A stretch of 36,640 nt of DNA from Elusimicrobia bacterium GWA2_62_23 (lineage in GTDB: Bacteria > Elusimicrobiota > Elusimicrobia > Elusimicrobiales > UBA9959): contig MGTV01000025.1 of NCBI GenBank assembly GCA_001799635.1, positions 1 to 36,640 of the forward strand, written 5' to 3'. Positions 9,015-17,023 of the stretch are shown here, one piece after another. The translations under genes were made by a program, and so were the position numbers. The notes below the pieces were generated by a model, which had not been told where the DNA came from, made no database searches, and saw only the letters and a program-made list of their open reading frames with translations. Numbering within the stretch: the stretch's first letter is position 1; every line of letters begins with the position of its first letter.

Positions 9015-9029
9015 TGACGCGGCGGGTCT

Positions 9030-9593
9030 TCAGACGGTCAGGTTGACCTTGGGATTCTCCCGCTCGGGGGAATCGGCCGGCAGTTCCCAGAGGGCGGCCG
9101 GGGCGAAGCCCAGCATGGCCGCGAACATGTTGGTGGGGAACACCTGCTGGTCGGTGTTGAACTTGGTGACCACGTCGTTGTAGAACTGGCGGGCGAAGCT
9201 GATCTGGTTCTCGGTATGGGTCAGTTCCTCCATCAGTTTCTTCACCGACTCGTTGGCCTTCAGGTTGGGGTAATTCTCGGAGATGGCGATGAGGCGGCCG
9301 AGGGCCTGGGTGAGCATGCCTTCCTTGGCGAGGATGTCGCCGGTGTTGCCGCCCTGCCCGGCGGAAACGGCCGCGGCGCGGGCCTGGATCACGCGTTCGA
9401 GCGTCTCTTTCTCGAACTTCATCTCGCCCTTCACGGACTCGACGAGGTTGGGGATCAGGTCGTGCCGCCGCTTGAGCTGCACGTCGATCTGCCGGAAAGC
9501 GTTCGTAACCTGGTTGCGAAGCTTAACGAGGCCGTTAAAAGTGAAGACGACCCAGCCGCCGAGAACAAGCAGTACTATAGCCAATACAGTCAT
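9030..9593 (-). CDS. lemA: LemA family protein
   Basis: The 187-residue membrane-anchored protein has an N-terminal TM helix (about 2-22) and the LemA core: NGLVKLRNQVTNAFRQIDVQ, KRRHDLIPNLVE, the YPNLKANE motif, then NQISFARQFYNDVV and a closing NTDQQVFPTNMFA segment. The family forms helical bundles on the membrane; its molecular function is not settled, though it often pairs with M48 proteases. GGAGG precedes the ATG. It lies 26 bases after the M24 peptidase stop and directly before htpX, so it is part of the same transcript. Confidence 0.93.
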   Translation of the reverse strand: MTVLAIVLLVLGGWVVFTFNGLVKLRNQVTNAFRQIDVQLKRRHDLIPNLVESVKGEMKFEKETLERVIQARAAAVSAGQGGNTGDILAKEGMLTQALGRLIAISENYPNLKANESVKKLMEELTHTENQISFARQFYNDVVTKFNTDQQVFPTNMFAAMLGFAPAALWELPADSPERENPKVNLTV

Positions 9594-9619
9594 TAGTGCC
9601 TCCGTATCTACCGCGTTTC

Positions 9620-10666
9620 CTACGCTGTCTTAGTCAATATCTCGCAGCCCGTCCTGGTGACGAGCACGGAATCCTCTATGCGCACGCCGAACTTGCCGTG
9701 CAGGTAAATGCCCGGTTCCACGGTAACGGCCATGCCGGGCCGGAGCGTCGCTTCGAACTTGGTGTTGAGGCGCGGGAATTCGTGGATCTCCAGCCCCACG
9801 CCGTGGCCGGTGCCGTGGATGAAGTACTGGCCGTAGCCGGCGTCCGAGATCACGTCGCGGCAGGCCTTGTCCACGGCGACGGCCTTGACGCCGCCACGGA
9901 CCGCGGCCAGGCCGGCCTTCTGGGACTTGGCCACTATGGCATAGACCTTCCTGAACTCCTCCGTCGGGCGGCCGTGGAAGTAGGTGCGGGTGATGTCGGA
10001 GCAATAATGGTTATAGACGCAGCCGTAATCCAGCAGCACGGCCTCGTTGTCCTTCAGGCGGCGCTCAGAGGTGATATGGTGCGGCAGGGCGGAATTGGGG
10101 CCGAAGCCGACGATCAGGTTGAACGACGGGCCCTTGGCCCCCATGGCCTGCATGAGGTCCTCGAGCTCGCGGTACACGGAGAGTTCCGTGCGGCCGGTCT
10201 TTATGCGGGGCTTTATCAGGCCGAAAGCTTTGGCGGCGATGCGGCAGGACTTGCGCAGGTCGGCCGCCTCTTCCCCCTCCTTGACGGCGCGCAGGGAGCC
10301 CACCAGCCCGCCCTGCTCGGCGAAACCGTGCTTGCGCCAGAGGGAGCCGCGGGTATAGGTCTCGTATTCGGGATCGAAAGCGGTCTTGCGCAGCTTGTGC
10401 GTCTTGCAGAGGGCGAGCACGGCCTGTTCGAAACCGGCTTCGGGCACCACGGGCTCCACGAAGGGCGCCCGCACTTTTATGTCCTCCACGAACATCTTGG
10501 GGGCGATGGCCCAGGCGGAATTGCGGGAGACCAGCAGCAGATAATCGTCCATGTGATAGCCGGTCAGAAAGCCCACGTCGAGGTTGCGGGTTACCACCAG
10601 GGCGTCCAGCTTGCTCTGTTTGAGCAGGTGCTGCAGGTCCTTAATACGTTTGGCGTGTATGTTCAT
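9620..10666 (-). CDS. M24 family Xaa-Pro aminopeptidase/dipeptidase
   Basis: This cytoplasmic metallopeptidase of the pita-bread fold removes residues next to proline. The start at 10666 (MNIHAKRIKDL) is chosen because AAGGA lies 6-10 bases before it and the family N-domain begins here; an upstream in-frame ATG at 10726 adds 20 unlikely residues. The N-domain covers about 1-120. The catalytic domain shows the dinuclear metal ligands: Asp in LLDYGCVYNHYCSDITRTYF (two Asp), His in HGTGHGVGLEIHE, Glu in TVEPGIYL and Glu in RIEDSVLVT. Interestingly, it lies in one run with efp, the polyproline translation factor, though function does not require the link. Confidence 0.9.
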   Translation of the reverse strand: MNIHAKRIKDLQHLLKQSKLDALVVTRNLDVGFLTGYHMDDYLLLVSRNSAWAIAPKMFVEDIKVRAPFVEPVVPEAGFEQAVLALCKTHKLRKTAFDPEYETYTRGSLWRKHGFAEQGGLVGSLRAVKEGEEAADLRKSCRIAAKAFGLIKPRIKTGRTELSVYRELEDLMQAMGAKGPSFNLIVGFGPNSALPHHITSERRLKDNEAVLLDYGCVYNHYCSDITRTYFHGRPTEEFRKVYAIVAKSQKAGLAAVRGGVKAVAVDKACRDVISDAGYGQYFIHGTGHGVGLEIHEFPRLNTKFEATLRPGMAVTVEPGIYLHGKFGVRIEDSVLVTRTGCEILTKTA

Positions 10667-10718
10667 AACTGGTCCTTGCCGGCCATGCCGGGACTCCGGC
10701 CTGGCACAAAAAGCCGGG

Positions 10719-10746
10719 CCTTCCAATTATACTATTTTATTATTAA
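10719..10746 (-). promoter_or_regulatory. Candidate -10 region for the M24-lemA-htpX-efp run
   Basis: A perfect TATAAT (10731..10726, minus strand) lies in an AT-rich gap after the GT2 gene. A start near 10719 would give a 53-base leader carrying the AAGGA ribosome site of the M24 peptidase. No good -35 box is seen at 16-18 bp. Confidence 0.4.
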
Positions 10747-11477
10747 AGGCGGCCGTAGCGGCGCGTGGAGACCAGGCCGGTCTTGTTGAGGAGAAACTCG
10801 CCCAGGGCGGCCAGGGTGCCGGCCCCGTAGAGCAGGCTGGCGCCGGGCCCTATGGAGGACGCTTCGGGGAAATATTTGGCCGGGACCGGGATGTCCCCTA
10901 TGCGCAGGCCGCGGAAGGCGGCCTGGAAGAGGAACTGCGAATCGAAGACGAAGCCGTCGGAATCGGCCTCCCAGTTCACGGCGAGCAGGGCCTCGCGGGA
11001 ATAAGCACGCAGGCCGCTGTGCCATTCGCCGAGGTTCTGGCCGGCGGCCAGGTTCTCGGCCACGGTCAGCAGGCGGTTGGCGGCGTATTTATAGACCGGC
11101 ATGCCGCCGGCCAGCGCCTCGGCCCGGGTGCGGATGCGGTTGCCCAGTACCACGTCGCAGACCCCGGCCTCGATGATCCCCGTCAGGAAAGGCAGCACGC
11201 GCGGGTCGTACTGGTAATCGGGATGCAGCATGGCCACGATATCGGCCCCGGACTCGAGGGCCAGGCGGTAGCAGGATTTCTGGTTGGCGCCGTAGCCGCG
11301 GTTCTCGGCGTGCCGTTCGGCCCGGATGCCGAGCGAGCGGGCGAGCTCGAAAGTCCCGTCCGAAGAGCGGTCGTCCACCAGGATGACCTCGCCGAAGACG
11401 CCGGCGGGCAGCGAGCGCACCGTGGCCTCCAGGGTCTTGACCGCGTTGTACGCCGGCAGGACAAGGACCTTCTTCAT
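10743..11477 (-). CDS. Family 2 glycosyltransferase (dolichol-phosphate mannosyltransferase-like)
   Basis: This 244-residue enzyme transfers a sugar from a nucleotide sugar, often to a polyprenyl phosphate. The start is ATG 11477 (MKKVLVLPAYNAVKTLE), preceded by GGGGGAG and overlapping the rsmA stop as ATGA. GT2 features include VILVDDRSSDGT (D35/D36, nucleotide binding), the NRGYGANQKSCY segment and MLHPDYQYDPR (D87 and D91, the metal-binding Asp motif region). No C-terminal TM pair is obvious, unlike GtrB-type members. It could serve cell-surface glycan or lipid-linked sugar synthesis; acceptor and donor are unknown. Confidence 0.88.
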   Translation of the reverse strand: MKKVLVLPAYNAVKTLEATVRSLPAGVFGEVILVDDRSSDGTFELARSLGIRAERHAENRGYGANQKSCYRLALESGADIVAMLHPDYQYDPRVLPFLTGIIEAGVCDVVLGNRIRTRAEALAGGMPVYKYAANRLLTVAENLAAGQNLGEWHSGLRAYSREALLAVNWEADSDGFVFDSQFLFQAAFRGLRIGDIPVPAKYFPEASSIGPGASLLYGAGTLAALGEFLLNKTGLVSTRRYGRL

Positions 11478-12244
11478 CTCTCCCCCAGGACGGCTTCGGC
11501 CAGCCGCGCGAAAATTGGCAGCGTGATCTCCTGCGCCCGGACGGAAGGTTTGAGCCCGGCCTTCTCCACGGCCGCGGCGGCGCGGGCCTTCTCCACGCCG
11601 CAGAGGGCCAGGGAATTTATCAGCGTCTTGCGCCGGTGGGCGAACGCTTTTTTGAGCAGCGAGCGGAAGCGGGCCTCCCCCGCCTCGTCGCTGAAGAAGG
11701 GCCGCGGCCGGAAGATCACCACGGAAGAATCCACCGCGGGCACCGGCCGAAAGCTGCCGGCCTTGATGTCCATCAGCAGTTCGCTGGAGGCGCGGGCGCC
11801 GGTCAACAGGGTGAGGAAGCCGTAATCCCCGCCGCCGGGCGCGGCCAGGATCTTGCGCGCCACTTCCTTCTGGAACATGAAGACCGCCAGGGTCAGCCGC
11901 GGGAAGGCCAGCACCTTGTCGAGGATGGGCGTGGCGCATTCGTAAGGCAGGTTGCCGATGAAGGCGGCGCGCCCGGGCCCGGCCGCGGCGTCGAGGTCCG
12001 TTTTCAGGAAATCGGAATTAATTATCTCCAGCCCCGGGAACTTCCGGCGCAGGTCCGGCAGCAGGTCCGGGTCTATCTCCACCGCTTTCATCGCGGCGCC
12101 GTACTTCGGGAAAAGATGGGAAGTAAGCGCGCCTCCCCCCGGGCCTATCTCGACGAGCCTGTCGAAAGTCCCGGCGTCCAGGGCCGCGGCTATCCGGGCG
12201 CAGATGCCTTTGTCGTTAAGGAAGACCTGGCTGTATTTGGGCAT
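11474..12244 (-). CDS. rsmA: 16S rRNA (A1518/A1519) dimethyltransferase RsmA/KsgA
   Basis: RsmA dimethylates two adjacent adenines in the 16S rRNA 3' hairpin, a late 30S assembly checkpoint, using S-adenosylmethionine. The 256-residue protein starts PKYSQVFLND (the usual GQ.FL.D start). It has the SAM motif VEIGPGGGALT (31-41), the acidic VEIDPDL and the catalytic NLPY (98-101, motif IV). The basic C-terminal helical domain includes FAHRRKTLINSL, which is typical. It lies 38 bases after murC and overlaps the GT2 gene by four bases (ATGA). No clear Shine-Dalgarno precedes it; a small GCCGG/CCGGC hairpin lies just before the ATG. Confidence 0.94.
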   Translation of the reverse strand: MPKYSQVFLNDKGICARIAAALDAGTFDRLVEIGPGGGALTSHLFPKYGAAMKAVEIDPDLLPDLRRKFPGLEIINSDFLKTDLDAAAGPGRAAFIGNLPYECATPILDKVLAFPRLTLAVFMFQKEVARKILAAPGGGDYGFLTLLTGARASSELLMDIKAGSFRPVPAVDSSVVIFRPRPFFSDEAGEARFRSLLKKAFAHRRKTLINSLALCGVEKARAAAAVEKAGLKPSVRAQEITLPIFARLAEAVLGER

Positions 12245-12282
12245 AAGTGGCCGGAGTGCCGGCGAAAAAAGTCCTTGTCCGG

Positions 12283-13674
12283 CTAATTCCCGAGCGTCTG
12301 CAGTTTAAGTTTTATCTCTTCGCCGGTCTTCCAGACGTCGCCGGCGCCCAGCGTCAGCAGCACGTCCCCTGGACGCAGTTCCTTCATGACCTCCAGCGCC
12401 CCCGGGAAAGGCGAGGCGGGGCGCCCGTTGCGCTTGAGCTGGCGCAGGATAAGGCCGGAATCCACGCCGGGCAGCGGCTTCTCCCCGGCGGCGTAGACGG
12501 GGGCCACGTAAAGTTTGTCGGCGTCGGAAAAGGCGCGGCCGAAGTCCTTATAGAGCAGCGCCGTGCGGCTGTAGCGGTGCGGCTGGAACAGCACCACCAG
12601 GCGCCGCCCTTTGAAGATGCCGCGGGCCGCGGCCAGCGTGGCCCTGACCTCGGTGGGATGGTGGCCGTAATCGTCCACGAACTCCACGCCGCCGGCGGAG
12701 CCGAAGCGGTCCATGCGGCGCTTCACGCCGCTGAAATTCCACAGGCCCTCGGCCAGCCGCCCGAAGTCGAAACCCAGGTAGCGGCCGGCGGCCAGCGCCA
12801 GCAGGGAATTACGCACGTTGTGTTCGCCCCCGGTCTTCAACCGCACCCGCCCGAGCCGGCGGCCGCGGAAGTACGCCGTATAGGCCGCCCCCCCTCCGGA
12901 GAAAACCGCGTCCTTGGCCGTCCAGTCGGCCTTGCCGCCCAGGCTGCAGGTGACATAGGGGGCCTTCACCTGCGGGAGCAGTTCCCTGACCACGGCGTCG
13001 TCGGAGCACAGGGCCGCCTGCCCGTAGAACGGCAGGCGCGCGAGATGCTCCAGGAAGGCGGCCTTCAGGTTGGCCATGCTGCCGTAATGGTCCAGGTGGT
13101 CGGAATCTATATTGGTGACGCAGGTGACCAGCGGGGAGAAGTAGAGGAAGGAGCCGTCGGATTCGTCCGCCTCGGCCACCAGGTATTCGCCGCCGCCCAG
13201 CTTCAGGTTGGAGCCGGCGCCTTTCACTATGCCGCCCACCACGGCGGTGGCGTCGGCGCCGGCCGCTTCCAGCGCGGCCGCGGTCATGGAGGTGGTGGTG
13301 GTCTTGCCGTGCGTGCCGGCTATGGTGACCGTCTTTTTAAGCGCCGCCAGGCGGGAAAGCATCAGGGCGCGGCGCACCACGGGGATGCCGCGGCGGAAAG
13401 CCTCGCGCAGTTCGGGATTGTCCGGCCTGATGGCTGAACTGACCACTACCACGTCGGGAGAACCCAGGGCCCGGGCGTGATGCCCTACGGTTATAGCGGC
13501 CCCCTCGCGGGCCAGCGCCCGCGTGATCTCCGACTCCCTGGCGTCGGAACCGGAAACCTCGTAGCCCAGCCCCAGCATCAGGCGGGCGATGCCGCTCATG
13601 CCTATGCCGCCTATGCCGATGAAGCGCGCCAGGCGCACCCGGGAAAGGTCCAGTTCTTCGGAGTAATCGTTCAT
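12283..13674 (-). CDS. murC: UDP-N-acetylmuramate--L-alanine ligase MurC
   Basis: MurC adds L-Ala to UDP-MurNAc in the first peptide step of peptidoglycan synthesis, using ATP in the cytoplasm. The 463-residue protein shows the N-terminal Rossmann motif GIGGIGMSGIA (20-30), the ATP loop GTHGKTTTT (120-128), the EADESDGSFL segment, NIDSDHLDHYG, the HNVRNSLLALA segment and DDYGHHPTEVRATL in the C-terminal domain. The length is normal. Its ATG overlaps the stop of the preceding NTPase-like gene as ATGA. It stands apart from any other mur or fts gene here, so the usual dcw cluster is broken up in this genome or located elsewhere. Confidence 0.96.
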   Translation of the reverse strand: MNDYSEELDLSRVRLARFIGIGGIGMSGIARLMLGLGYEVSGSDARESEITRALAREGAAITVGHHARALGSPDVVVVSSAIRPDNPELREAFRRGIPVVRRALMLSRLAALKKTVTIAGTHGKTTTTSMTAAALEAAGADATAVVGGIVKGAGSNLKLGGGEYLVAEADESDGSFLYFSPLVTCVTNIDSDHLDHYGSMANLKAAFLEHLARLPFYGQAALCSDDAVVRELLPQVKAPYVTCSLGGKADWTAKDAVFSGGGAAYTAYFRGRRLGRVRLKTGGEHNVRNSLLALAAGRYLGFDFGRLAEGLWNFSGVKRRMDRFGSAGGVEFVDDYGHHPTEVRATLAAARGIFKGRRLVVLFQPHRYSRTALLYKDFGRAFSDADKLYVAPVYAAGEKPLPGVDSGLILRQLKRNGRPASPFPGALEVMKELRPGDVLLTLGAGDVWKTGEEIKLKLQTLGN

Positions 13675-14234
13675 TTGGGGTTCTCCATCGCCGCGACGGC
13701 CCGGTCCATGAAGGCCTGGGAGGCGGCCACCGCCTCCGCCCAGCTCTCCGGGGCCAGTTCAATTATAACAGTATCCGCCATTTTAGAGAAAGCGTCCTCG
13801 AACTGTTTCGCCCCCCGGCGGAAGAAGACCACGCAGGGCCGGCCCGAGAAAAGCAGCTCCACCGCCCTGGCGCTGAACTCCGGGGAGAGCAGCGCCATGG
13901 GGCCGAGCTCGTCGAAGAGCAGCGCGCGGCCGGCGCCGGCGGCCTCCTCCAGCGCCCGCAGCGCCGTAACTTCCAGGGCGGGCAGGGAGACCCCGTACTT
14001 ATTGAAAGCTACCGGGGACACCAGCGCTTTGGAGGCCAGCAGCGCCCGCTCCCCGCCGAGGGCTTCCACTTCGAACCCCGAGCGCGCGCGCCCTTCGCGC
14101 AGTTCGCGGGTGCGGAAGCCGCCCAGCCAGCGCCCGTACACCGAACAGAGCCTGTCGGCCAGGCGCTCTTTGAGCGCGCAGTCGGTGAAACTGAACGCCA
14201 GCAGTGAGATCCGTTCCCTCTTCGCGCCGTTCAT
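13671..14234 (-). CDS. THEP1-type nucleoside-triphosphatase homologue lacking Walker A
   Basis: The 187-residue protein resembles the NTPase_1/THEP1 family. It keeps GGFRTRELREGRARSGFEVE, the downstream NKYGVSLPALE segment and the Walker B-like LLFDELGPMALLSPEF. The N-terminal P-loop GxxGxGKT[TS] of that family is missing: the aligned stretch reads LLAFSFTDCALKERL. It is therefore unlikely to hydrolyse NTPs by the usual route. The start is ATG 14234, with a GGAGGGGAG ribosome site and an ATGA overlap with the TPR gene; an upstream ATG at 14309 would add a low-quality extension. It also overlaps murC by four bases, so it is made together with MurC. Its role is unknown. Confidence 0.7.
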   Translation of the reverse strand: MNGAKRERISLLAFSFTDCALKERLADRLCSVYGRWLGGFRTRELREGRARSGFEVEALGGERALLASKALVSPVAFNKYGVSLPALEVTALRALEEAAGAGRALLFDELGPMALLSPEFSARAVELLFSGRPCVVFFRRGAKQFEDAFSKMADTVIIELAPESWAEAVAASQAFMDRAVAAMENPK

Positions 14235-15826
14235 TTGCTCCCCTCCAGCCAGGCCTTGTTGGCCTGGGCCGTCTTGTTGGCCGGGTCCAGGCGCAGCGCC
14301 TCCCGGCATTCCTCCAGCGCCTTCGCTTCCGCGCCGGCCTCCACCCAGGCCGCGCTGCGGCCCAGCGCGGCCAGCGCGCCGCCGCCGGAAAATTCGTTCA
14401 GCGCCAGGGCGTGCTCGCCGAGCAGGAGGTAGCCGAGGCCGCGGATCAGGGCGAGCTCCCGCCCGCCGCCGGCCTCAGCTTCCAGTTCCTCCAGGGCCTC
14501 GGCCGCGTTCTCCAGCCAGTTGTCGCCCATTACCCAGAGGCCCATGTCGTTGCCTACGTCCCGCGGCTTGAAGAGCGCCTTGGCCTTGGCGGCCGCCGAA
14601 GAACGGGGCGGCCCGGTCTCCACGCTGAAATTCAGCCGCGCGTCGTTGCCGGCGGAAACCGCCTTCATCAGTTTGTCGGCTTCCGCCGCCACCGCGGCGG
14701 CCCGGCGCTCGCGCTCGGCCGGCGAGGAGGCCGGCAGGAAATATTCCCGCCGGGTGTAGCTGACCTTGGGCTTGCGGAAAGCGGACTGCAGGCGGGCCCC
14801 GAGCTTCTCCCCCCCGGCGACGGGCGTGAGGGCGGCCTTGGGGGTTTCCAGGAGTTCAACCGTCACCCGCGCGTCCTGGCCGGCGGGGATCTTTTTAAGG
14901 GAGGAATACAGCGGGCTCGGCGGCGGCGCCTCCGCCCCGCCCGGCGGCGGGCCGGCGTAGGCCAGCCCCATGGAAATGCCGCCCTTGGGATTGGCCGGGG
15001 CCAGCAGGAAAGCGCCGTCCAGGACTTTTCCCACTTCGGAAACCCTGCCCGCCTTGTGCAGCGCCCAGGCCAGCCGGAACCTGGCCACCGAATCGCGGGG
15101 CTTGAGGGCCAGGGCTTTGCGGTAAAGTTTTATGGCGCCGGGCAGGTCGCCGTCGCGCTCGCGCAGCAGCGCCAGTTCCAGCAGGGCGTCCTCGTAGCCG
15201 GAGAACAGCGACACGGCCTTCTCCAACTGGGCGGCGGCAGCCTCGTAGCGGCCCAGGCGGGAATAGAACATCCCGAGCTGGTAGCGGTAGAGCGGGTTGG
15301 CCGGGTCCAGCGCCACGGCCGCGCGGAAATAGTCCAGCGCGCGGCCGAACTCGCCGAGCGCGTGATAGACCGACCCGGCGTTCATCTTCACGTCGGAGCG
15401 GGAAGGGTCCAGTTTTTCGGAGGCGAGGAAATCCGCGAGCGCCGGGCCGTAGTCGCCGGTGCGGGCCCGGACTATGCCGCGCAGCTGCAGGGCCATGGGA
15501 TTGCGGGGGTCCAGGCGCAGCGCCTCCTCGAATTCCTCCAGCGCCTTGTCGGGGGTGCCGAGCCAGTACAGGGCGGACCCGTACAGCAGGCGGGCCCAAG
15601 GGTCGGAAGGGCTGCGCTGCACCGCCCGGAAGAACTCGTCGGCCGCGGCGGAGTAATCCTCGGCGCCCATGAGCGCGTAGCCGCGGCGCAGGTTCACGGC
15701 GCTCTGCTCGGCCATGATCCGGTCCCAGACCGTGTTCTGCCCGGCCGGGGCGGGCACGCTCCCGCCCGCCGCGGGAAAAGAGGTCAACAGGATGGCGACT
15801 AGCGCCAGGGCGCGGCTGTGCGTCAT
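14231..15826 (-). CDS. Exported TPR-repeat protein
   Basis: The 531-residue protein has a signal peptide (about 1-22) and then about six tetratricopeptide repeats (about 45-285). They are recognisable from the recurring W/A-L-Y-G...A-L-...F--A--LDP pattern (for example GTPDKALEEFEEALRLDPRN and LGRYEAAAAQLEKAVSL). A middle region (about 290-420) is of unknown fold, and a further TPR-like pair closes the C-terminus (about 440-531). TPRs are scaffolds for periplasmic complexes. It leads the run TPR, NTPase-like, murC. It has no Shine-Dalgarno; a TATAAT sits 10 bases before its ATG. No specific partner can be named. Confidence 0.8.
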   Translation of the reverse strand: MTHSRALALVAILLTSFPAAGGSVPAPAGQNTVWDRIMAEQSAVNLRRGYALMGAEDYSAAADEFFRAVQRSPSDPWARLLYGSALYWLGTPDKALEEFEEALRLDPRNPMALQLRGIVRARTGDYGPALADFLASEKLDPSRSDVKMNAGSVYHALGEFGRALDYFRAAVALDPANPLYRYQLGMFYSRLGRYEAAAAQLEKAVSLFSGYEDALLELALLRERDGDLPGAIKLYRKALALKPRDSVARFRLAWALHKAGRVSEVGKVLDGAFLLAPANPKGGISMGLAYAGPPPGGAEAPPPSPLYSSLKKIPAGQDARVTVELLETPKAALTPVAGGEKLGARLQSAFRKPKVSYTRREYFLPASSPAERERRAAAVAAEADKLMKAVSAGNDARLNFSVETGPPRSSAAAKAKALFKPRDVGNDMGLWVMGDNWLENAAEALEELEAEAGGGRELALIRGLGYLLLGEHALALNEFSGGGALAALGRSAAWVEAGAEAKALEECREALRLDPANKTAQANKAWLEGSK

Positions 15827-15829
15827 GAT

Positions 15830-15851
15830 ATAAGGGATTATATTAATTATA
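15830..15851 (-). promoter_or_regulatory. Candidate promoter of the TPR-NTPase-murC run
   Basis: Two TATAAT boxes (15851..15846 and 15842..15837, minus strand) lie in an AT-rich island before the TPR gene. From the nearer one the transcript would begin about 4 bases before the ATG, that is, nearly leaderless. No convincing -35 is seen. Confidence 0.5.
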
Positions 15852-15865
15852 GGCGGCCGGGCGGG

Positions 15866-17023
15866 CTAGCGGGGTTTGCCGACGGTTATGCGGCGCGGGG
15901 CGCTGAACTTGCCTTCGAAACCCAGCAGGTCCACCAGCGAAACGCGCATGTAGTAATCCCCGGACGGCATTAGGTCCGCGAGGGCTATAGTTTCGAAAGC
16001 GTCGTAGGTCTTGTCCAGGGCCAGGTTAGTGAAGTTCTGGTCCTTGGAGACCTGCAGGTGGTAACTCTGCACCGGGTTGGCCACGGAGATCATCTTGACG
16101 ATCTCGGCGGCGTCGATGTTCTTGTCGTCCACGTCGCCGACCTTGGGCAGGTTGCCGGTCAGGTCCTTGTCCTTGGGCAGGGCCGCGCCAACGGAAGGGA
16201 CTTTACCGTTCTTTTTGAGGTTGAGGGACACCACGCCGTTTTCGGTGCGCAGCTGGGGCGCGCCGGAGGAGGCGAGGGCGGTCTGCGTCTGCTCCAGTTC
16301 CGGCAGCGGGGGCAGTTTGATGGGGTTGGAGGGCGGCATGTCCATCTTGACCTCGGCGGCGAAGCCCTCCGAAACCTCCACGGTCTTTCCCTGGGCCTCT
16401 ACGTCCGCCTTACCTTTATAGACCTGCACCAGCGTGGTCAGGTCGTCCTTGAGCTTGGCGCCGAACTCGGTATCCTTGGTCTTGGGCGTGATACGGGCCG
16501 AGGCCGTGACCACGCGCGAGCGCAGGCCGCGCATTTCGCCGGCCAGCAGCTCAACGTCGGTGTTCTTCTTGTCCGGCGGGCGCAGCACGGCGATGGAATT
16601 GGGGTAGAGGTTCAGCACCTCGCCGGTATAGAAGCGCACGTCGGCCCTGGCGTTGGCCCGGGTGCGCAGCGTGTCGCTCTTGAAAAGGTCCATCTTCATC
16701 GCTACGCCTTTCCAGTCGGTGACGCCGGTGCGGCGGAAGAGCACTTCGTTGAGGTAATAGATGAGCTTGGCGGCGCGGTACTGCTCCTTGATGAGGCGGA
16801 TCGGCACCTTGAGCGCCATGCCCGGCAGCGCTATGGACGGATCGGAGCCGGGCAGGCGGTTGTACTTGAGGAGCTCGTTCCACTTGGTGGGGTCTTTCAG
16901 GTAGGTATTGGAAATGCTCCAGAGGGTGTCGCCGGGGCGGACCACCACGGTCTGCAGTTCCTCCGCGGCCCGCGCGGCCGCGAAGAAAAGCAGTACGGGC
17001 AGCAGGGCGGCCAGGAGCCTCAC
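15866..17023 (-). CDS. Exported LysM protein with FecR-like region
   Basis: The 385-residue protein has a signal peptide (1-19). A LysM domain follows (about 24-74, VVVRPGDTLWSISNTYLKDPTKWNEL on to ALPGMALKVP), which binds peptidoglycan glycan chains. A FecR-like region (about 110-240: LRTRANARADVRFYTGEVLNLYPNSIAVL) is followed by a C-terminal Ig/FN3-like part ending YYMRVSLVDLLGFEGKFS. It would be a periplasmic, wall-bound sensor or scaffold. Its ATG overlaps the histidine kinase stop by four bases (ATGA), which suggests the two act together, for example in envelope sensing. FecR-type proteins usually regulate sigma factors; none is adjacent here. Confidence 0.82.
   Translation of the reverse strand: MRLLAALLPVLLFFAAARAAEELQTVVVRPGDTLWSISNTYLKDPTKWNELLKYNRLPGSDPSIALPGMALKVPIRLIKEQYRAAKLIYYLNEVLFRRTGVTDWKGVAMKMDLFKSDTLRTRANARADVRFYTGEVLNLYPNSIAVLRPPDKKNTDVELLAGEMRGLRSRVVTASARITPKTKDTEFGAKLKDDLTTLVQVYKGKADVEAQGKTVEVSEGFAAEVKMDMPPSNPIKLPPLPELEQTQTALASSGAPQLRTENGVVSLNLKKNGKVPSVGAALPKDKDLTGNLPKVGDVDDKNIDAAEIVKMISVANPVQSYHLQVSKDQNFTNLALDKTYDAFETIALADLMPSGDYYMRVSLVDLLGFEGKFSAPRRITVGKPR

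Noticed and set aside
11478-11939. In-frame extension upstream of the GT2 gene inside rsmA
   Set aside because: It is low-complexity Arg/Gly/Pro sequence. ATG 11477 has GGGGGAG in front and the normal GT2 N-terminus.
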